From contig NZ_CP041656.2 in assembly GCF_007290395.2 (NCBI RefSeq), forward strand, positions 1,798,001-1,862,000: a stretch of 64,000 nucleotides of DNA. Reading direction: 5' to 3'. This stretch comes from Bradyrhizobium cosmicum (GTDB lineage: Bacteria > Pseudomonadota > Alphaproteobacteria > Rhizobiales > Xanthobacteraceae). The notes beneath the pieces are model-generated. The model was not told where the DNA came from. It saw nothing but the letters and a program-made list of their open reading frames with translations, and searched no databases. The stretch's first letter is position 1. Every line of letters starts with the position of its first letter. Position numbers and translations under genes: made by a program. Below, one piece after another: positions 8,933 through 17,109 of the stretch.

Positions 8933-9724
8933 ATGATGACATCAATAGACAACGCAGGGACGAACGGACAGACCGCCATGCAGACACCGCCGGTGGTGTC
9001 GCCGCAGGACTGGGAGGCCGCCCGTCAGCAACTGCTCGTGAAGGAAAAGGCGCATACCCGTGCCCGCGATGCGCTCGCCGCCGAGCGCCGGCGCATGCCG
9101 TGGATGGCAGTCGCCAAAACCTATGCGTTCGAGGGGCCCGGCGGCAAGGTCAGTCTGGCCGATCTGTTCCAGGGCCGGCGGCAGCTGATCGTCTACCGCG
9201 CCTTCTTCGAGCCCGGCGTGTTCGGCTGGCCCGATCACGCCTGTCGCGGCTGCTCCATGGTGGCCGACCAGGTCGCCCATGTCGCTCATTTGAACGCGCG
9301 CGACACCACGCTGGTGTTCGCCTCGCGCGCGCCGCAGGCCGACATCATCAGGCTGAAGCAGCGAATGGGCTGGACCATGCCGTGGGTCACCATCACCGAC
9401 AGTTTCGACGCCGATTTCGGTGTCGATGAATGGCACGGCACCAACGTGTTCTTCCGCGACGGCACACGCATCTTCCGCACCTATTTCGTCAAGAGCCGCG
9501 GCGACGAGCAGATGGGCGGCACCTGGAACTATCTCGACATCACCCCGCTCGGCCGCCAGGAGGTCTGGGAGGATTCGCCGAAAGGCTATCCGCAGACGCC
9601 GACCTATAAATGGTGGAACTGGCACGACAGCTACGCGGGTGCGGCGCCCGACCAGACATGGGTGGAGATCTCGGACGCCGGCGAGAAGGCGTTCCGTCGG
9701 GAGGCCGCGGAAGGACGTGACTAA
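8933..9724 (+). CDS. DUF899 family thioredoxin-like protein
   Basis: 263-residue protein of the DUF899 family, a thioredoxin-fold group of unknown function. Family features are WMAVAKTYAFEGPGGKVSLADLF, LIVYRAFFEPG, the cysteine pair in DHACRGCSMVADQVAHVAHLNARDT, and a C-terminal TYKWWNWHDSY segment. The two cysteines spaced CxxC are in the position expected for a redox site. No signal peptide is seen. Two adjacent ATGs (8933, 8936) are preceded by GGAGAG, and I chose the first. It is transcribed away from the winged-helix regulator, which probably controls it. The small membrane-protein gene overlaps its last codons. Confidence 0.85.
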   Translation: MMTSIDNAGTNGQTAMQTPPVVSPQDWEAARQQLLVKEKAHTRARDALAAERRRMPWMAVAKTYAFEGPGGKVSLADLFQGRRQLIVYRAFFEPGVFGWPDHACRGCSMVADQVAHVAHLNARDTTLVFASRAPQADIIRLKQRMGWTMPWVTITDSFDADFGVDEWHGTNVFFRDGTRIFRTYFVKSRGDEQMGGTWNYLDITPLGRQEVWEDSPKGYPQTPTYKWWNWHDSYAGAAPDQTWVEISDAGEKAFRREAAEGRD

Positions 9725-10010
9725 TCCCGCCAGCCTTGCCAGATGGCTCGGCCTCGCAGCCAGCCCGGCCTTCGCGATCATGGCCGTGTTGACGACCGTG
9801 ATCGGCAGCGGTCAGACGGACATGCTGTGCGCCGCCGAGCGTGGGTTTTCGCTCGGCGGGATGGTGCCGATGTATCTGCTGATGAGCGCGGTTCATTCGG
9901 CGGCGTGGTTGAGGCTCATTGCGGAGCGAAGGGGCCGCTATTGCGAGCCGCCCGCCGCCTGTAGATATGCAGCCACCTTCGCCGCTTCATCCGCCGAGAT
10001 GCCGCCATAG
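9717..10010 (+). CDS. Small membrane protein of unknown function
   Basis: 97-residue ORF starting at a GTG (9717-9719) that overlaps the end of the DUF899 gene, whose TAA is at 9722-9724. A GGAAGGA motif lies just upstream. It has two hydrophobic segments, LGLAASPAFAIMAVLTTVI and GGMVPMYLLMSAVHSAAWLRLIA, which suggests a two-helix inner-membrane protein. The last 25 residues (ACRYAATFAASSAEMPP) are encoded in DNA antisense to the end of the cytochrome c gene, so the two genes overlap tail-to-tail by 73 bp. The first two-thirds look like genuine coding sequence; the tail may just be read-through. I do not recognise a family. Confidence 0.6.
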   Translation: MTNPASLARWLGLAASPAFAIMAVLTTVIGSGQTDMLCAAERGFSLGGMVPMYLLMSAVHSAAWLRLIAERRGRYCEPPAACRYAATFAASSAEMPP

Positions 10011-10360
10011 GGCTGCATCTTGTTGCCGGACACGATTTCGTCCGGCTTGACCATGAAGCGCGTGAGCTTGTCCTGGTCCCAGACGAAGCCGGCCTCTTTC
10101 ATCGAGGGCGAGTAGTTGTAGTCCGGCAGCGCGCCGGCCTTGCGGCCGACGATGTTGTGGAGGTTGGGGCCGAGGCGGTTGTCGCCCTCCTTCACCGAGT
10201 GACAGGTGCGGCAGGAATTGTTGAAGGCCTGTTGGGCGCCCTCGTCGCTCGCCGGCTGCTGCGCGAGCGAGGCGGGCGCGGAGAGGAGCAGCGTCAATGC
10301 TCCGGCGCCTGCGATCGCGCGCAGCCATATGCCTGGCGATGTCTGCGAGTGTGATTGCAT
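9938..10360 (-). CDS. Class I c-type cytochrome (cytochrome c2/c550-like)
   Basis: 140-residue periplasmic electron carrier. The signal peptide is about residues 1-33 (IWLRAIAGAGALTLLLSAPASLA). The haem site is CRTCH (residues 50-54), and the likely distal ligand is Met115 in SGNKMQPYGG. GPNLHNIVGRKAG and SPSMKEAGFVW are typical of soluble class I cytochromes. I chose the ATG at 10358-10360 because GGAGG sits six bases in front of it; the ATG four codons upstream lacks such a site. It lies downstream of the L,D-transpeptidase gene on the same strand, but a terminator-like hairpin separates them. It overlaps the small membrane-protein gene at its 3' end. Confidence 0.9.
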   Translation of the reverse strand: MQSHSQTSPGIWLRAIAGAGALTLLLSAPASLAQQPASDEGAQQAFNNSCRTCHSVKEGDNRLGPNLHNIVGRKAGALPDYNYSPSMKEAGFVWDQDKLTRFMVKPDEIVSGNKMQPYGGISADEAAKVAAYLQAAGGSQ

Positions 10361-10424
10361 CTGCGCCTCCATCGGGGATCGCGCTGCAACCAGCGCGCGT
10401 CGGGATGACGAGAGCAAACGAAAC

Positions 10425-10448
10425 CGGCCCCGGTGAGTTCCGAGGCCG
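10425..10448 (-). terminator. Probable intrinsic terminator of the L,D-transpeptidase gene
   Basis: A nine-pair GC-rich stem (CGGCCTCGG / CCGGGGCCG read on the minus strand, one G-T pair) with a six-base loop. It is followed by GTTTCGTTT on the minus strand and TTTTG on the plus strand. It lies 26 bp after the transpeptidase stop codon and before the cytochrome c gene. Confidence 0.6.
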
Positions 10449-10473
10449 TTTTGCGTCACAATGTCCTGTCGCG

Positions 10474-11190
10474 TTACCGCGTCGCGGCGCCGAGATCCGC
10501 TCTGCGCTCCGTCATCGGCAGCACGATCACCTTGGTGCCGACGTTGACGCGGGAATAGAGGTCGGTGACGTCGTCGTTGGTCAGGCGGATGCAGCCGGAC
10601 GAGACGCGCTTGCCGATGGTCTCGGGGGCATTGGTGCCGTGGATGCGGTAGATGGTGCCGCCGAGATACATGGCGCGGGCCCCTAACGGATTGCCGGGGC
10701 CGCCGGCCATGTGGCGGGGCAGATAGGGCTGGCGGGCGATCATTTCCGCCGGCGGGGTCCAGGCCGGCCACTCGGCCTTCCGGGTCACCGACTGCACGCC
10801 GGACCAGGTGAAACCGTCGCGCCCGACGCCGATGCCGTAGCGCAGGGCCTGGCCGCCTCCGAGCACGTAATAGAGATAGGTGTTGGGCGTATCGATGATG
10901 ATGGTGCCCGGCGCTTCACGCGTCGCGTAGGCAACGGTCTGGCGGCGGAAACGGGCCGGCGTCTCGACCACGTCCTGATCCTCGGACGGTTCGGTCTGGT
11001 ACGTCGGCGCCTGATAGGGCTGATATGGCTGGAACGGTTGTGGCGCGGCGATCGGCGGCAGCGGCTGGAAGAACGGGAAAATCTGCACCGGCGCGGCCTT
11101 GGCCGATCCGGCGAACGCGATTGCGGAGATCGCAACTGCGCCAACAGCTGCGGCGCGCGAAAATGTCTTGAAACTATCCAGATTGAACAT
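10474..11190 (-). CDS. L,D-transpeptidase (YkuD domain)
   Basis: 238-residue envelope enzyme that makes or edits L,D cross-links in peptidoglycan or attaches proteins to it. Signal peptide is about residues 1-32. Next is a proline-, glutamine- and tyrosine-rich linker (QPFQPYQPYQAPTYQ), then a YkuD catalytic domain. The active-site signature is complete: HGTN (H184) and SSGCIRL (catalytic C200). The gene stands alone on the minus strand, followed by a terminator-like hairpin. Rhizobiales carry many YkuD paralogues, so the precise role (3-3 cross-linking or outer-membrane tethering) cannot be assigned. Confidence 0.92.
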   Translation of the reverse strand: MFNLDSFKTFSRAAAVGAVAISAIAFAGSAKAAPVQIFPFFQPLPPIAAPQPFQPYQPYQAPTYQTEPSEDQDVVETPARFRRQTVAYATREAPGTIIIDTPNTYLYYVLGGGQALRYGIGVGRDGFTWSGVQSVTRKAEWPAWTPPAEMIARQPYLPRHMAGGPGNPLGARAMYLGGTIYRIHGTNAPETIGKRVSSGCIRLTNDDVTDLYSRVNVGTKVIVLPMTERRADLGAATR

Positions 11191-11390
11191 GTGATCGCCC
11201 CTGTTTGATTGGTGGTCTCGGCCACCGCGGCACCATGTCCGGTGCTCTGTTGCCTAGATCACTAACGGCAAAACGTTTCGGGACGTTTGCGCGGAGAAGC
11301 GAAAACAGTTTCGTCGCGGAAAGGATTGTTTCATGACAGTTTCGTGGCCGCAGGGGTCCGTTAACGAACAAAACAACCGGCCGACACTTC

Positions 11391-11402
11391 TGTGACGTCA
11401 CA
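11391..11402. promoter_or_regulatory. Perfect 12-bp palindrome upstream of the GT4 gene (possible operator)
   Basis: TGTGACGTCACA is perfectly symmetric and lies 64 bp before the glycosyltransferase start. Its half-site TGTGA resembles Crp/Fnr-type half-sites, but the 2-bp spacer is not the usual six. Its role is not established. Confidence 0.3.
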
Positions 11403-11465
11403 CGCCTGAAATATCCTTCGTTGATGGTCCTAAGCCGAGAATCATCAAACTCTCGGGATTTTCCG

Positions 11466-12518
11466 ATGCGGGTATTAATCGCGACTGACGCCTGGCATCC
11501 GCAGGTCAACGGCGTGGTGCGGACGCTGACCTCGCTGGCGAACGCGGCCAAGGCCCTCGACGTCGAGATCGACTTCCTGACCCCGGAAGGCTTTCCGTCG
11601 TGGCCGCTGCCGACCTATCCGGGCCTGCGCATCGCGCTGCCGAGCGGAAAGGAGATCGCGCGGCGGATCGAGAAGGCCGCGCCGGACGCGCTCCACATCG
11701 CGACCGAGGGTCCGATCGGCTGGGCCGCGCGCGCCTATTGCCGTCGCAACCGCCTCGCCTTCACCACCTCCTATACGACGCGCTTTCCGGAATACGTCTC
11801 GGTGCGGACCGGCATCCCCGCGAGCGTCGGCTATGCCGTGCTGCGCCACTTCCACGATGCTGCCGCGATGACGATGGTGGCGACGCCCTCGCTGCGGCAG
11901 GAGCTCTCCGAGCGCGGCTTCAAGCGGCTGGGATTCTGGACGCGCGGCGTCAACACCGAGCTGTTCCATCCCGATCATCCCGCCAAGCTCGACCTGCCGG
12001 GTCCGATCTTCATGACCATGGGGCGCGTGGCGGTGGAGAAAAATCTCGAAGCGTTCCTCTCGCTCGATCTGCCCGGCACCAAGGTCGTCGTCGGCGACGG
12101 TCCGCAGAAAGCTGCGCTCGAAAAGAAATATCCGGACGTCGTCTTCCTCGGCGAGAAGAAGGGCGCGGATCTCACGTCGCATCTCGCCGTCGCCGACGTC
12201 TTCGTCTTCCCGAGCCTGACCGACACGTTCGGCGTGGTGCAGCTCGAGGCGCTTGCCTGCGGCACGCCCGTTGCGGCGTTTCCGGTCACCGGACCCAAGG
12301 ACGTCATCGCCGATCACCCGATCGGCGCGATCGACCACGATCTGCGCGCGGCCTGCCTGCGCGCGCTCACCATGTCGCGCGAGACCTGCCGCAACTTCGC
12401 GCTGGAGCGGTCTTGGGAGAACAGCGCGCGCCAGTTCGTCGGCAACCTCACCTCACTCCAGCCCAGCCGCGTCCTGCGTGCCTCGCCTCGCATGGCGCGG
12501 CGGCCAGTGCGCGGTTGA
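11466..12518 (+). CDS. GT4-family glycosyltransferase
   Basis: 350-residue retaining glycosyltransferase with a GT-B fold. The N-terminus MRVLIATDAWHPQVNGVVRT matches the group that includes MgtA/SqdX-like and phosphatidylinositol-mannosyltransferase-like enzymes. The C-terminal nucleotide-sugar site carries FPSLTDTFGVVQLEALACGTPV, the E-x7-E-type motif of GT4. I start at the ATG at 11466, since the family signature begins there. The gene lies 36 bp upstream of pmtA on the same strand and probably shares a transcript. This suggests a lipid acceptor such as a glycolipid, but donor and acceptor are unknown. Confidence 0.85.
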   Translation: MRVLIATDAWHPQVNGVVRTLTSLANAAKALDVEIDFLTPEGFPSWPLPTYPGLRIALPSGKEIARRIEKAAPDALHIATEGPIGWAARAYCRRNRLAFTTSYTTRFPEYVSVRTGIPASVGYAVLRHFHDAAAMTMVATPSLRQELSERGFKRLGFWTRGVNTELFHPDHPAKLDLPGPIFMTMGRVAVEKNLEAFLSLDLPGTKVVVGDGPQKAALEKKYPDVVFLGEKKGADLTSHLAVADVFVFPSLTDTFGVVQLEALACGTPVAAFPVTGPKDVIADHPIGAIDHDLRAACLRALTMSRETCRNFALERSWENSARQFVGNLTSLQPSRVLRASPRMARRPVRG

Positions 12519-12554
12519 TCCCATACGTCTTGAACCACAGCGAGAACCACATCG

Positions 12555-13244
12555 ATGGCTAAGATCATGAACCTTGACGGCACCCAGCAGCTCGACCTCA
12601 CCCGCGGCACCGTCGAGCAGGCCTATGACCGCTGGGCGCCGGTCTACGACCTGGTGTTCGGCGGCGTGTTCGCCAAGGGCCGGCAGGCGGCGATCGCGGC
12701 CACCAACAAGATCGGCGGCCGCGTGCTCGAGGTCGGCGTCGGCACCGGCATCTCGCTGCCGCTCTACGCGCCGAACCTGCGCATCTTCGGTACCGACATC
12801 TCGGAAGCGATGCTGGACAAGGCGCGCCAGCGCGTCACCGAGGGCAAGCTGAAGAACGTCGAGGGCCTTGCGGTGATGGACGCCGAGAAGCTCGAATTCC
12901 CCGATGATTCCTTCGACGTCGTGATGGCCCAATACGTCGTCACCGCCGTGCCGAATCCGGAAGTCGCGCTCGACGAATTCGCTCGCGTGCTGCGCCCCGG
13001 CGGCGAGCTGATCATCCTGACCCGCGTCAGCGCCGATGCCGGCGTCCGCCGCTTCATCGAGCAGAAGCTCCAGCCGGTGGTGCGTCCGCTCGGCTTCCGC
13101 ACCGCCGAGTTCGCCTGGTCGCGTTATGCGAAGTGGCTCGCCGGTGCGAAGGGCATCGAGCTCGCCGAGCGCCGCCTGATTCCGCCGCTCGGCCACTTCT
13201 CGCTGGTGCGCTTCCGCAAGGTCGACGTCACCAAGGCGGCCTAG
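12555..13244 (+). CDS. pmtA: Phosphatidylethanolamine N-methyltransferase
   Basis: 229-residue SAM-dependent methyltransferase of the rhizobial PmtA type. It converts phosphatidylethanolamine stepwise to phosphatidylcholine at the inner membrane. The SAM-binding motif I is VLEVGVGTGISLPLYAPN, followed by GTDISEAMLDKARQRV and ERVLRPGGELIILTRV-like core elements. The N-terminal TRGTVEQAYDRWAPVYDLVFGGVF is characteristic of this class. It sits just after the GT4 gene and near a phosphatidylserine decarboxylase gene, which makes its substrate. In bradyrhizobia phosphatidylcholine is a major lipid needed for symbiosis (established for the family). A UbiE/Coq5-type methyltransferase is the main alternative, but the N-terminus favours PmtA. 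Confidence 0.85.
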   Translation: MAKIMNLDGTQQLDLTRGTVEQAYDRWAPVYDLVFGGVFAKGRQAAIAATNKIGGRVLEVGVGTGISLPLYAPNLRIFGTDISEAMLDKARQRVTEGKLKNVEGLAVMDAEKLEFPDDSFDVVMAQYVVTAVPNPEVALDEFARVLRPGGELIILTRVSADAGVRRFIEQKLQPVVRPLGFRTAEFAWSRYAKWLAGAKGIELAERRLIPPLGHFSLVRFRKVDVTKAA

Positions 13245-13254
13245 CGTCGTCGTT

Positions 13255-13396
13255 GCTCCTCATGGTGAGGAGGCGCGAAGCGCCGTCTCCTGGACGATGC
13301 TTCGCGTCGCTCGGAGAACCATGAAGGCCCGTGCTGCTGCACCTCGGCCTTCATCCTTCGAGACGCGCGCAAGAGCGCGCTCCTCAGGATGAGGGG
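13255..13396. repeat. Intergenic palindromic repeat (family B)
   Basis: Contains GCTCCTCATGGTGAGGAG...GGAGAACCATGAAGG and then CCTTCATCCTTCGAGACGCGC...GCGCTCCTCAGGATGAGG. This is a related copy of the element at 2725-2852. It separates pmtA from the next gene. The remaining 120 bp before the next start show no gene. Confidence 0.7.
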
Positions 13397-13514
13397 AGAG
13401 AGTAATCCGTGCGTCATCGCGCCGCTGCACATCGTCATATGACAAAATGATGATGTCATACGGCCTACATCGAATCCCTGTAATCCCGTACCCGAAAGCA
13501 TTTTGGGGGAGAGC

Positions 13515-14174
13515 ATGATCAAGAATTATCTCGAGCAGCTGCGGATCCAGCGCTGGGACGACCATCGCTACTATCACCACAGCCGTATCAATCAGAGCCT
13601 GCACTTCGTCAGCGCGCTGAGCTTTCTGTTCGCCTATGTCTGGCTTTTCATCGATCCGGTGGTCTCCGGGCTGGTGGGCTGGCTGGTCTCGATGACCTCG
13701 CGCCAGGCCGGTCATTTCTTCTTCGAGCCGCACGGCTACGACCACATCAACCAGGCCACGCACGAGCACAAGGAAGAGATCAAGGTCGGCTACAACCTTC
13801 AGCGCAAGGTCGTGCTGATGTCGATCTGGGCGCTGTCGCCGCTGGTGCTGTTCGTCGATCCCACGCTGTTCGGCCTGTTCACGCCCTGGGCCAGCGCGAC
13901 CGACTTCATGCGGCAGGTTGCCAAGATCTGGCTCGTGGTGGGCGGCGGCGGTCTTCTGTTCCGCACCGTGCATCTGTTCTTCATCCGCGACGTCGAGACC
14001 GGCCTCGTCTGGATGACCAAGATCCTGACCGACCCCTTCCACGATTTGATGCTCTACCGCAATGCGCCGCTGGCGCTGATGCGCGGCGAGCTGATGGATC
14101 CCGGCCTGCATCTCAACCCCGAGCACACGCTGGGCTTCATCGACGAGCCCACGCTCGAAGAGCAGCACGCCTGA
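13515..14174 (+). CDS. Membrane protein, possibly Mpo1/DUF962-like
   Basis: 219-residue protein with about four hydrophobic segments: FVSALSFLFAYVWLFI, VVSGLVGWLVSM, VVLMSIWALSPLVLFV and IWLVVGGGGLLFRTVHLFFI. Conserved-looking histidines lie in YYHHSRINQSLHF (residues 22-34) and in GHFFFEPHGYDHINQATHEH. This spacing recalls the Mpo1/DUF962 group of iron-dependent membrane dioxygenases acting on 2-hydroxy fatty acids, and more loosely membrane hydroxylases. The resemblance is weak and from memory. Start ATG 13515 follows a strong GGGGGAGAG site. It lies between pmtA and psd, which favours a lipid role (inference). Confidence 0.5.
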   Translation: MIKNYLEQLRIQRWDDHRYYHHSRINQSLHFVSALSFLFAYVWLFIDPVVSGLVGWLVSMTSRQAGHFFFEPHGYDHINQATHEHKEEIKVGYNLQRKVVLMSIWALSPLVLFVDPTLFGLFTPWASATDFMRQVAKIWLVVGGGGLLFRTVHLFFIRDVETGLVWMTKILTDPFHDLMLYRNAPLALMRGELMDPGLHLNPEHTLGFIDEPTLEEQHA

Positions 14175-14212
14175 GCGCGCCGCGTACATACAACACTCCG
14201 ATGTCTGATGGT

Positions 14213-14443
14213 TGCGTCATGCCCGGCCTCGTGCCGGGCATCCACGTCTTGGGGGCCGCGAAGGCGGTGTCTCTTTCACCTCTCCCCGCGCGCGGGGAGA
14301 GGTCGAATTTGCGCCTAGCGCAAATTCGGGTGAGGGGGGCTCTCCGCGGGGGCGCTGCTAGCGGGCTGCTCAACAACTCTCACCGCGTTCGCGGAGAGTC
14401 CCCCTCACCCCAACCCTCTCCCCGCAAGCGGGGCGAGGGAGAA
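14213..14443. repeat. Intergenic palindromic repeats (families A and C)
   Basis: The 305-bp gap between convergent genes begins with TCATGCCCGGCCTCGTGCCGGGCAT (a family C arm). It is followed by the CTCTCCCCGC...GCGGGGAGAG and CCCCTCACCCCAACCCTCTC elements of family A, as at 400-540. Nothing else is visible in the gap. Confidence 0.75.
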
Positions 14444-14479
14444 GGGCGCGCGGAGATCGGGGCTAAGTGTGACGAAGCC

Positions 14480-16144
14480 TCAGCGCCCGAAGCGCTTGGC
14501 CAGCATCTCTTTCAAGATCTGCCGCTTGATCTGCTTGTTGGTGAGCACGCCGTCGTGCCACCAGAAGCCGTCGGCCTTCATCTTCGTGGCGGCGCGGACG
14601 AAGCGGTCGGCAACTTCGCTGAAATCGGCGTCGGTGTAGTTCAGGCTGAAGATCAGCCGGCCGGTGCCGACCCAGCTCAAGGACAGGCCTTCGGCGCGCA
14701 GGTAGTATTGCAGCATCCAGTTGTAGCGGGACGGCGTGTCGTACTTCACCGTCCAGATCGACGAGAAGTTCGCGAACCGCACCGGCAGGCCGGCTTCCGT
14801 CATCATCTGGTTGAGCTTCTGCGCGCGGCCGTTCCAGGTCGCGTCCAGCCCGTCATAGATGGCGCGGAAATTCGGGCTGGCGAGCCGGCTCAGGAACTCG
14901 TCCATCGCCGTCATGACGTAGGGATGCGAGTTAAAGGTGCCGCGGGCGAAGCAGATGTCGGCGGGACGGTCGTCATTGAAGCGGCGCATCAGTTCCTTCT
15001 TGCCGCAGACCACGCCGACCGGCAGGCCGCCGGCGAGGCTCTTGCCGTAGGTCACCATGTCGGCCTTGACGCCAAAGTATTCCTGGGCGCCGCCGGCGGC
15101 GAGGCGGAAGCCGACGAAGACTTCGTCGAAGATCAGCACGATGCCGCGCTCGGTGCAGACGTCGCGCAACTTCTTCAGCCATTCGGTGTAGCCAGCGCGA
15201 TCGAAATTTCCGCCGCGGGAACTGTCGACCAGCGAGGAATCGCCGGGGGCGTTGCCGTTGGGATGCAGGCCCTGCAGCGGATTGACCAGCACGCAGGCGA
15301 TGTCCTTGCGCGTGCGCAGCACATGCAGGGTCTTCTCGGACATCTCGGCGAGGGTGTAGGTCTCGTGCGCAGGGATAGGATTGCCGACACCGGGCTGCAC
15401 GTCGCCCCACCAGCCGTGATAGGCCCCCGCAAAGCGGACGAGATGCGAGCGCCTGGTGTGGTAGCGCGCGAGCCGCACGGCCTGCATCACGGCTTCGGTG
15501 CCGGACATGTGGAACGAGACTTCGTCGAGGCCAGAGATCTGGCAGAGCCTTGTCACGTTATCGAGGATGGAAGGATGGTAAGGGCCGAGCACCGGGCCGA
15601 GCGCGTGCGCCCGCTTCTCGGCGCCCTCGATGCACTCCTTGTAGAAGTCGTTGCCGAAGATGTTGACGCCGTAGGACCCCGTGAGGTCGTAGGAGGTGTT
15701 GCCGTCGACATCCGTGACGGTGACGCCGCTCGACGATTCCATGAAGGTCGAGGTGCCCAGATGCTCGCGGACCAGACGCGAGAACTGGAACGGCACGCGG
15801 TAGGTCTCGGTGAAGCGCAGGTCGGAGATCCTTTCCGCCGCTTCCTTCGTCATCGCGCGGCCCCTGGGGTAGCGCTCGGCGTAGAACTTGGCGAGGCGGA
15901 AGAAGCCGTCCTTACGCCGGGCCGCGATGTCCGCCGGCGCGCCGTCACAGGCAAAGTAGTCGTCGCCTTCGAATTCGTAGAACGGGAGCAGCTTGGCCAC
16001 CCGGCGCGACATCTTGGAGTGGCCGGCGAGCGAGCGGTGCTTGGCGCGGGACAATTCGACCCGCGCTTTGATCTTCGGAAGGACGGCGGCAGCGGACGCT
16101 GCGGCGGCCACGGAAAATGAGAGAATCGGGAGTGTCGTTTCCAT
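14480..16144 (-). CDS. Class III PLP-dependent aminotransferase with N-terminal membrane segment
   Basis: 554-residue enzyme of the aminotransferase class III fold, closest in pattern to glutamate-1-semialdehyde aminomutase-like proteins. PLP-site features are SGTEA (214-218), FAGAYHGWWGD, FDEV (339-342) and the Schiff-base lysine K368 in TYGKSLAGGLP. It is about 120 residues longer than a typical HemL. The extra N-terminus has a short hydrophobic stretch (ILSFSVAAAASAAAVLP, residues 7-23) that could anchor it to the membrane, plus a helical linker. It is divergent from psd, with only 35 bp between start codons. Amino-donor chemistry beside phospholipid genes suggests an aminolipid or fatty-amine step, but this is speculation. 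True tetrapyrrole synthesis is unlikely. Confidence 0.78.
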   Translation of the reverse strand: METTLPILSFSVAAAASAAAVLPKIKARVELSRAKHRSLAGHSKMSRRVAKLLPFYEFEGDDYFACDGAPADIAARRKDGFFRLAKFYAERYPRGRAMTKEAAERISDLRFTETYRVPFQFSRLVREHLGTSTFMESSSGVTVTDVDGNTSYDLTGSYGVNIFGNDFYKECIEGAEKRAHALGPVLGPYHPSILDNVTRLCQISGLDEVSFHMSGTEAVMQAVRLARYHTRRSHLVRFAGAYHGWWGDVQPGVGNPIPAHETYTLAEMSEKTLHVLRTRKDIACVLVNPLQGLHPNGNAPGDSSLVDSSRGGNFDRAGYTEWLKKLRDVCTERGIVLIFDEVFVGFRLAAGGAQEYFGVKADMVTYGKSLAGGLPVGVVCGKKELMRRFNDDRPADICFARGTFNSHPYVMTAMDEFLSRLASPNFRAIYDGLDATWNGRAQKLNQMMTEAGLPVRFANFSSIWTVKYDTPSRYNWMLQYYLRAEGLSLSWVGTGRLIFSLNYTDADFSEVADRFVRAATKMKADGFWWHDGVLTNKQIKRQILKEMLAKRFGR

Positions 16145-16179
16145 GACAACAAGCGCTAATACTGCGAGCTGACAGATTC

Positions 16180-17043
16180 ATGACAGTCAAAACCCTCATC
16201 GCCTCTTTCACCCAGCAGGAAGACCTCAACTTCCTGTTGACCAACCGCATCCCCCGCGCCGCGCTGACCCGCTTCATGGGCTGGTTCTCGAAGATCGAGA
16301 ACCCGCTCATTCGGGACGGCTCGATCGCGCTGTGGAAGCTGTTCTCCGACCTCGATCTGTCGGAGGCGCGAAAGACCCATTTCAAGAGCCTGCACGACTG
16401 CTTCACCCGGGAGCTCAAGCCGGGCCTGCGGCCGTTCGATCCCGATCCTTCCGTCGTCGCCAGCCCTTCCGACGGCATCGTCGGCGCCCATGGCCGGATC
16501 GCGGACACCGAGCTGTTCCAGGTCAAGGGCGCGCCCTATTCGCTGCTCGATCTGCTCGGTGATTCCGCGCTGGTCGACCAGCACCGCAACGGAAGCTTCG
16601 TCACGCTGCGGCTGACTTCGAGCATGTATCACCGCTTCCATGCGCCCTTTGACGCGCATATCGAGCGCGTCACGCTGATCCATGGCGACGTCTGGAACGT
16701 CAACCCGATCGCGCTGAAGCGCGTCGAGCGCCTGTTCTGCAAGAACGAGCGCGCGGTGATCCGCACGCATCTGTCGAGCGGCGAGGCCGTGACGCTGGTG
16801 CCGGTCGCTGCGATCCTGGTCGCGAGCATCCGACTGCACTTCCTCGACATGGTGCTGAACGCGCAGACCCGGGGGCCGGTCAACTTCCCGTGCGATGTCA
16901 ACGTGAGCAAAGGCGAGGAGCTCGGCTGGTTCGAGCACGGCTCGACCATCATCATTCTTGCGCCCGGCGATTTTTCGTTCTGCGACGGCATCGCCGAAGG
17001 CACCCGCATCCGCGCCGGTCAAGCGCTGCTGAGAAAAAACTAG
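16180..17043 (+). CDS. psd: Phosphatidylserine decarboxylase proenzyme
   Basis: 287-residue inner-membrane enzyme that converts phosphatidylserine to phosphatidylethanolamine. This is the bacterial large-form type: PSDGIVGAHG (D98), YHRFHAP (H151 and H154) and the self-cleavage motif HGST with S255, which becomes the pyruvoyl group. The motif differs from the commoner LGST at its first residue. Start ATG at 16180. It shares a 35-bp divergent intergenic region with the aminotransferase gene. Its product is the substrate of PmtA, encoded 3 kb upstream, so both phosphatidylcholine-forming steps map to this neighbourhood. Confidence 0.9.
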   Translation: MTVKTLIASFTQQEDLNFLLTNRIPRAALTRFMGWFSKIENPLIRDGSIALWKLFSDLDLSEARKTHFKSLHDCFTRELKPGLRPFDPDPSVVASPSDGIVGAHGRIADTELFQVKGAPYSLLDLLGDSALVDQHRNGSFVTLRLTSSMYHRFHAPFDAHIERVTLIHGDVWNVNPIALKRVERLFCKNERAVIRTHLSSGEAVTLVPVAAILVASIRLHFLDMVLNAQTRGPVNFPCDVNVSKGEELGWFEHGSTIIILAPGDFSFCDGIAEGTRIRAGQALLRKN

Positions 17044-17109
17044 CCTTCAATCGGCCGTCCCCGCCGCCTATATCGTCTGCGGGGACGAATCGACGACACG
17101 GATCTGGTG

